64,000 bases of DNA from contig NC_063074.1 in assembly GCF_022605165.1 (NCBI RefSeq), positions 585,501 to 649,500 on the forward strand, read 5' to 3'. Below are positions 58,052 to 64,000 of this stretch, piece by piece. Each line of letters begins with the position of its first letter. The first letter of the stretch is position 1. The notes beneath the pieces are model-generated. The model made no database searches. It was not told the DNA's origin and saw only the letters and a program-made list of their open reading frames with translations. The position numbers and the translations under genes were made by a program. Source of the stretch: Purpureocillium takamizusanense (Eukaryota > Ascomycota > Sordariomycetes > Hypocreales > Ophiocordycipitaceae).

Positions 58052-60080
58052 GGCTGCCGCTTTTGTGTGTCACTCGCTGTGTAACGAGGTTGACGAGTGT
58101 GGTGTTTGTTACACTCCTAGAGAAGCGAATAACAAATGGCCGAGCGCGCATGGGCAGTGCGAGCGGCTACGCAGAAGCTGAGCGCCTCTCCAGTTGAATT
58201 GTGAGCGATATGGCGCAGGAACCGTGGAGCGAGGCAACAAGGCTAGAGCATGGCCGAGGAAGGGCCAAGTGCATGTACTCCCGATGCAGTCACAGCGGCG
58301 CGTCGCGGTGTCGTGGGCCGATAGAGCTTCCGCTCCGCGGTCCGTCGTTGCACCAGCTTCGGGGGCCCAGCGACGAATGACGTTTGCGGGGGGGGGTTCG
58401 AAGTGGAACTCAAACAGGCCTGATGATGAAAGTCCGATGCATACGAAGTGCAGGGCACCGCGCCTCCGCCTCCACTGCCGCCGCCGCCGCCGCTCGCCGG
58501 GGCGCCGGGTCTTGCCTGCCGGAGTCGCGTCGTGTACCGTCGGCCAGTGATTCATCTATCACAGGACAGGATAGAACGGAACGAGACAGGGCAGGACGGG
58601 AAACCAACCCGAGTGCATAAGGTAGGTACCTACTAGGTAGGTAGGTAGTAGGTTTGTACCAAGGTACTAAGGTGCTTTGTATGCAAGGTGCATGCTCCGT
58701 ATGCGGTGCGCCCGTCCGCGGAGCGGAGCGAGTTCGCAGTCGACGGAAGGTGCGGCCGCGAGTCCACGACAGGCAGGAGACATCTACTTCGTATAGTTGC
58801 CTGCAAGCCACCCCAGGCATGTCGACCGACCGCCACGGCCAGCAGCCCATGGTCCTGTGCCGACCTCCCGTGGACATGATTTGACCTCCATCTATCTACC
58901 GTACTTCATCTATTTAATTGAGCCCATCGTGCCCAGCAAGCCTTTGTACTACCAAGAGCGCGTACCAGACTGCGCATCGCAATGCCGCAATCTCCGCCCT
59001 AGAAGAGGCGTCGCTGAACCACGCCAACGGCTGCTTTCACGTGCCAAACCCGCCACGATGACGATTTGCCCGCCCCATCGAGGCCGCCCGGCTTGCCGCG
59101 AAGCGGCACATTGCATCTGCAGGTCCAGGTCGGCATCGGCGTCGGCGTCTCAGAGATGATGATACACACCGGACTTTATTGTCGTCGCCGTGACCACCAG
59201 CCTCCAACGGCTGTTGCGCGAGACAGGGTTCAAAGAAATTCCATGGCAAGTCTGCACTGAGGCCGGCTCGCCCAAGAGTCGACGGGAATCAGCAGCAACT
59301 GGCTGACGGCCCGAACCTCAGCAGGGCGGGGTGGGCGGACAAACGCCCGGTACAAAGCTCAGCAGGGCACGCTAATAACCACCAGCGCTGTCCTCGGCGG
59401 CGGCCTGTGCTGCTGGTCTGGGCAGTTTGTCCGTTCCTGGAGCGTCTTGTCGTATTTCGTTGCACAACTGCCCGACAGTCGACACCACCCACGGCCCCAG
59501 CGCGTGTTGGAGCCAGTTCGGGAGGCTCGGAGTGGCGGCGGCGCCTGAACAGTCGCCTACGCTCCCTTCAGCCCTCTTTTTCTGGGGTCGGAACCGCCGT
59601 TTGTGCCGAGTTTGGGCAGAGCCCGACCCATACGAGCCCTCGTGGATAAAACAAGCGGCTCCTCGCGCTCCGTCACGGCCGTTCCTGGTACCAAAATTGC
59701 AGCACGCTCGCAACTGACAATTGTGGCTTACCCCAGTACCTCCGATCCTTCATCACGACGCATTGGTATCCTACTTCCTCGGCAATTTATGATCTACGCT
59801 CTCAATACATCGCCTTCAGCTACATCCAGCCATGTCGATCCCCCCTGCGGCGCGGCGCTACATGATTCTATTCATGGACTAAGCATCTCGCGATAACCTC
59901 AGCCGTCAGCCGCCTCTTATTGGCCAATCGACCATCGCTCACGTCACTGACGTCCACGCATAGCCGCAAGAGGCAAGAGGTCAGCACTGCTCCTCCTCGC
60001 CGCTATATCATCCACGGTGCCGCCCGCCTCGTCATTAATGTTGCACAACCTCGACCCTGCTTCGTTTCAGCGATAGAAAC
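58052..60080. promoter_or_regulatory. 2 kb divergent region between phosphatase and LCAT-like genes
   Basis: No gene supported. It holds a G-run near 58388-58396, a GTAGGTACCTAC palindrome within a TAGG(TA)-rich patch at 58621-58672, and one TACTTCGTA at 58785. TTTCAG at 60065-60070, just before the LCAT ATG, could be a 5' UTR intron acceptor. Confidence 0.45.
58622..58633. repeat. 12-nt palindrome GTAGGTACCTAC
   Basis: Perfect palindrome followed by further TAGG repeats to about 58652. Confidence 0.9.
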
Positions 60081-62669
60081 ATGAGCAGTGCCAATCCACT
60101 GGGCCCTTTCGGCTCCGGCCATGCCCCATCATTGGAATCACAACCACGAGAGGAAGTACAGGACCAACCAGGTGTCATATCCGACACACCTGACGACGAT
60201 GAAGATTCCGCCTTTGAGGACCAGGATGGCGCGCAGGCAGCTCTTCAGCCGGCAATCAGCTCTGCGGCCAGTCATCTCACCTCGTGCCAAACGCCCGCAG
60301 TGGAAAAGGCTGCAGTTCTAGAGGCAGTTCCTGACAGTGGCCGCTTCGACCGTGCCATTGCAGAGGCCGAGGCAGAAGACAGTGATCCGCTCCCCCCGAA
60401 GCCTCATCTGCCTATCGAGGCGTCCCGGGCGACACAAGGTGCTCGGCCAGGAAAGCCCATCCTCAACCTCGGTCGGCTTCCAAGCTCACACGAAAATGGA
60501 GTGCACCCACTGCCCTCACCTTGGGTCTCAGGCCCAAAAGATATCATCATCGACGACAAGGCTGGCCGTTCCAGCCAGACACGCAGCGTCCTCAACTCGG
60601 CGTTCGGTCCAACTCGCCAGCGCCGATCTAGATCCGCAGGCCAGGAAGCCCTAAAACGACTGTCCAAGGCCTTACCGTCTATCAACATGCCTACCAACTT
60701 TTTGCCATCGCTTCCCTCCTCTTTCTTTTCTAGTTTCACTGGCGATCACAAGCCTGGACAGACTAGCATGGCCCGACCAACAACGACTTGTTCTTCGCCT
60801 TCCGTATCGCTCCTGCAACAGCTGAAACAGCCCCAGGACCACCGCATGAAGCCCCGAATAGCCGGGACACAAACGCCTTTACCAGCGCAATCGAGGCCTC
60901 CGGTACTCCGAAAGGTAACATCAGATGACAGCATGCTGTACCACAGTCTATCGCGCGCTTCATCCCTGGGGGACGACGAACGGTTCCAAGACGTGCGTGA
61001 AATGGTCAATATTCGCTTCATGGCAATCAGAGACAGTCTGCCCGACGTGCCAACCTTCAGAATGCCCAGTCTACCCAAGCTAAACGCGGGATCCCGCATG
61101 TCATCCATCTCGCTCAACGGTTTCTTTGCCGGCTGGACTGACGACACGTCTGGCTCCCAACAAGCAACTGTGAGCCGTGTTGCTGCCGGAAGCGTACCGG
61201 TATCAGCGTCCAAGAGCGACGTATTGAGCCCATTGGATCGTGTTCTGGAAAAGCTCGAGGGGGATATCGTCGTTCTCGGCGGCTATCGCGGCTCTGTCCT
61301 GCGATCCGCCGATCCCCCACATCAGCAGCTTTGGGCACCTGTCAAGCTGGGCTTCAACCTGCGCAAGGCCAACCTCGAGGTCGGGCTTCAAGATGAAGAT
61401 GAAGCTGGCATGGAGGAAAGCATTATACCGTCTGGGATGCTCAAACACATTGGACCTGTCGACATATCCCGCAAACTCTTCAAGCGCCTGCGTTCCTGCG
61501 CAAATGCTCGCAACGGCAGGCTGAGAGTCTGGGACTACGGCTACGATTGGCGGCTCAGCCCAGCTTTGTCTGCGCACAAGCTGCGCGAGTTTCTTGCTGG
61601 GCTGCCATCGAATCAACCGGGAGTGGCCAGCGACTCACGCGGCGCCATAGTCATTGCGCATAGTCTGGGCGGCCTGATTACCAGACATGTCGTGAACCAG
61701 CAGCCAGACCTCTTTGCCGGAGTCCTGTACGCCGGCGTGCCGCAACGGTGCATCAACATCCTCGGACCTCTTCGAAATGGCGACGCGGTGCTATTCAACG
61801 AGAAACTGTTGACGGCGCAGGTCAACTTCTCTATCCGCACGTCATTTGTGTTGCTTCCCGATGACGGCTTTTGTTTCGTTGACAAGGAGACCGGGGAGCA
61901 ATACCCCGTTGACTTCTTCAACGCGGATGATTGGATCAAGTGGCGCCTGAGTCCCTGCGTGGCAACGGCCTTGCCAGCATACAACAGAGAGAAGCTGCAG
62001 ACGGCGTCCCCTCTCTCATCGCTGTTTCCAAACTCATTGCTGAAGGGCGGCCGATTTGAAAGAAAGTCTGATGGTGCGGAGATCGGCGACGTCGATGAAA
62101 ACCGCCCAGGTCAAGGCACCGTGGAGGGTGCCCTTAGGAAGGATCGGACCATTGCACCCCAGCTCAACGCGGAGGGAGCGGGCATTGGCTCCGCCGCATC
62201 TCTGCCGCCGTCTCCGCCGCCGTCTCCGCCGGCCCCGGAGCGCGAGCGTTACGTGTGCTACCTCCGCCGCACACTGGCAGCCACTAGGAGGTTCCGCTCC
62301 GAGCTGGCACACATGTCGACTCACGAGTCTGCCAACGCATATCCGCCCCATGCGGTGCTCTACGGGAAGACAATCCCAACGGTGTACGCGGCACAGGTGA
62401 ACGGTCGGGCTGGCATTGCGTGTTCTGACGCCTACGATGACCTCTTGTTTCGAGCGGGCGATGGCGTTGTTCTCGCGCGCGAGGCAATGTTGCCGCAGGG
62501 ATACGCCCTCGTTCGCGGCGGTCGGGTGAGCACCGAGCGCGGCCATCTCACCATGCTCGGCGATCTGCCGGCTGTCGGGCGAGCGCTGGAGTCATTGGTG
62601 AGGGGTAGAATGAAGGGCATCGGGCTGGGGACTAGGGAGTCGGACGACAGCACACAGGGTCGAGGCTAG
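60081..62669 (+). CDS. LCAT-like alpha/beta hydrolase (putative lipase/acyltransferase)
   Basis: Single exon, 862 aa, ATG at 60081. The first ~375 residues are disordered, acidic then Ser/Pro/Arg-rich. The hydrolase domain starts near DRVLEKLEGDIVVLGGYRGS. It has the nucleophile elbow AHSLGG (S528), an acidic-residue candidate in AGDGVV (D794) and a histidine candidate in ERGHLTMLGD (H822), giving a complete LCAT-type triad. Between them are WDYGYDWRLSP, also typical of LCAT/PDAT proteins, and a Pro-rich insert near 710. There is no signal peptide or membrane anchor, so a cytosolic or lipid-droplet enzyme is inferred. The substrate is unknown. Confidence 0.85.
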   Translation: MSSANPLGPFGSGHAPSLESQPREEVQDQPGVISDTPDDDEDSAFEDQDGAQAALQPAISSAASHLTSCQTPAVEKAAVLEAVPDSGRFDRAIAEAEAEDSDPLPPKPHLPIEASRATQGARPGKPILNLGRLPSSHENGVHPLPSPWVSGPKDIIIDDKAGRSSQTRSVLNSAFGPTRQRRSRSAGQEALKRLSKALPSINMPTNFLPSLPSSFFSSFTGDHKPGQTSMARPTTTCSSPSVSLLQQLKQPQDHRMKPRIAGTQTPLPAQSRPPVLRKVTSDDSMLYHSLSRASSLGDDERFQDVREMVNIRFMAIRDSLPDVPTFRMPSLPKLNAGSRMSSISLNGFFAGWTDDTSGSQQATVSRVAAGSVPVSASKSDVLSPLDRVLEKLEGDIVVLGGYRGSVLRSADPPHQQLWAPVKLGFNLRKANLEVGLQDEDEAGMEESIIPSGMLKHIGPVDISRKLFKRLRSCANARNGRLRVWDYGYDWRLSPALSAHKLREFLAGLPSNQPGVASDSRGAIVIAHSLGGLITRHVVNQQPDLFAGVLYAGVPQRCINILGPLRNGDAVLFNEKLLTAQVNFSIRTSFVLLPDDGFCFVDKETGEQYPVDFFNADDWIKWRLSPCVATALPAYNREKLQTASPLSSLFPNSLLKGGRFERKSDGAEIGDVDENRPGQGTVEGALRKDRTIAPQLNAEGAGIGSAASLPPSPPPSPPAPERERYVCYLRRTLAATRRFRSELAHMSTHESANAYPPHAVLYGKTIPTVYAAQVNGRAGIACSDAYDDLLFRAGDGVVLAREAMLPQGYALVRGGRVSTERGHLTMLGDLPAVGRALESLVRGRMKGIGLGTRESDDSTQGRG

Positions 62670-64000
62670 AAACGGGCACGTCAAGCACCATAGCTTCGCG
62701 CGATGGCACTGTCCGGCCGCAGACGGCAAGGTCGTGTCACCGCAGGGCCATGAGCCCGCCTCTTTTGGGGAAAAGACTACAAAACACGGCCAGATATGTG
62801 ACAGGGCACATGCAAGGACGTCCGGGGGTGAGACATGACGATGCGGTCCCCGGCCCTTTTAGCATGACAGGTTACGCACATGCGTGTCGCCAGAGACATG
62901 CGATGTCACCCATGTCAGCCGTGCCGAGCTGGCCGAACAATGCCACCCTGATGACGAGATACATGGCACGCACGACTTTCTGGTATGCGGGCTACGTACT
63001 ACTGCAATTCTTCTTCAAGAGCGCAACGTCTTCAGCACGCGGAGCGTCGCGCGCAAGGCCCGCTCTCTAACTTTTTGACATGTCCAAGATCCGTGATAGC
63101 ACACCTCGCATGGCATTCTTGCTCGTGCCCCATGTGTTCCGGACAAAGGACGCCCCTCTCCCCGTGACAGTCGCAACCATGGCTCGCTGAGACACATTCC
63201 AAGTAAACAAGGAAAAATTTCCGCGTTTCAGGAGCTCTGTTCCGCACCTGTTCGCGTCCTCGTGCCTGACCCGGCGTTTTCGTTAGCCTGCGACGTCTCT
63301 GCGACCCGCGTTCCCTCTTGAGACCCGACGTCGACTCGTCGATGAGATGCTCTCCCCTCCATTTATCTGCTGGCCAGGGCGCGACCATCGGATGGCATGT
63401 CATTTTTGCTGGCTCGATAGTAGATTGCGATGAGAGGCTTTCACCAGGGTACTCTCTTTTTCCTACCTGCGGTTACACTCGTCCGTCGCCGTGCCCGTCC
63501 GTTGCAAGGGGAAACAATTCTTATGCGGTGCGATGACTCGTCGTGGGGTAAGACCCCCGTGCCCGTATCATCGAGCGGCCGATGTCTGCCTCCTTGCAGG
63601 TGAATACATACACATCATTTTGCGGCGGGCAGGGCGGGGCTCGCGGGCAGCTGCATGCGCAAGAGTTGTCTGATGTTTGTCTCTCAGCTGCAGCGGGAGC
63701 GGGTTGTCTTGATGATTTGGCGACCGGCGTGGCAACTTCTTCGTCCGGTATGGGACATCCTGCGTGGTGCCCGTCCGGACCATGGCCGGGAGGCAATGCT
63801 GTCCGGCGCCTTTTTTTTCTTGTTTCGCGCTGAGGTATCGCCTCGAAAGAACACTTCATTGAACCGCGTGCTCAGCCGCCAAGCTTTGAAAGCGCTCTCA
63901 GACAGAGGATATCGCATGGAGGGGGACGCCAGTGCGGCAGCTGTTCGCAGACCGTGGCGACCGCCATTTGCACTTGACAAGCCATGCGCTCTTTGACCAT
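62670..64000. other. Right-end intergenic sequence
   Basis: 1.3 kb after the LCAT-like gene. Frames are short and lack family features. It may contain the 3' UTR and the upstream region of a gene beyond the window. Confidence 0.4.

Overview
This window is nuclear DNA of a filamentous ascomycete, most likely a sordariomycete and plausibly Hypocreales. The evidence is short introns (about 49-93 nt in most genes, with GTAAGT/GTATGT donors and CTAAC/CTGAC branch sites), GC-rich coding sequence, CT-rich leaders, and clearly fungal orthologues throughout. The order is inferred from general character only. I could model 20 protein-coding genes. I found no convincing tRNA, rRNA, CRISPR array or intact transposon by eye, and no sign of a biosynthetic gene cluster.

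Layout, left to right: the 3' end of a conserved fungal gene of unknown function; a PRCC-like nuclear protein (-); the TORC2 subunit Sin1/Avo1 (+); a 3.3 kb gene-free stretch with a 49-nt poly-G tract; a small secreted, possibly GPI-anchored protein (+); an NFKBIL1-like protein (-) divergent from a ZIP metal transporter (+); a 3.7 kb gene-poor stretch; an F-box/WD40 Cdc4-type protein (+); pyruvate dehydrogenase E1 alpha (+); DNA ligase I with two possible in-frame starts (+); CTP synthase (+); a CLC chloride transporter (-) divergent from a neurochondrin-family protein (+); a Vma22-like V-ATPase assembly factor (-); an MFS transporter (-); a 5 kb gene-free stretch; the Rho GTPase Cdc42 (+); a ureohydrolase with a signal peptide and a C-terminal KDEL (+); cytosolic asparaginyl-tRNA synthetase (+); a second 5 kb gene-free stretch; a four-RRM protein of the Nrd1 type (+); an intracellular-looking histidine acid phosphatase (-); and a LCAT-like alpha/beta hydrolase (+).

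Most genes are core housekeeping or regulatory genes: cell cycle and polarity (Cdc4, Cdc42, Sin1, Nrd1-like), DNA joining, nucleotide synthesis, translation, mitochondrial carbon entry, and organelle ion homeostasis (CLC, Vma22, ZIP). They do not form one pathway. The features most worth a second look are: glutamine in place of the proton glutamate in the CLC protein; the secretory ureohydrolase ending in KDEL; the apparent dual-start DNA ligase with G1/S-like promoter elements; and a family of short palindromic words (TACGAAGTA, TACGTA, TAGGTACC) that recur in the long gene-free stretches. All splice models were built by eye from reading frame, splice signals and family conservation; no database search was run.
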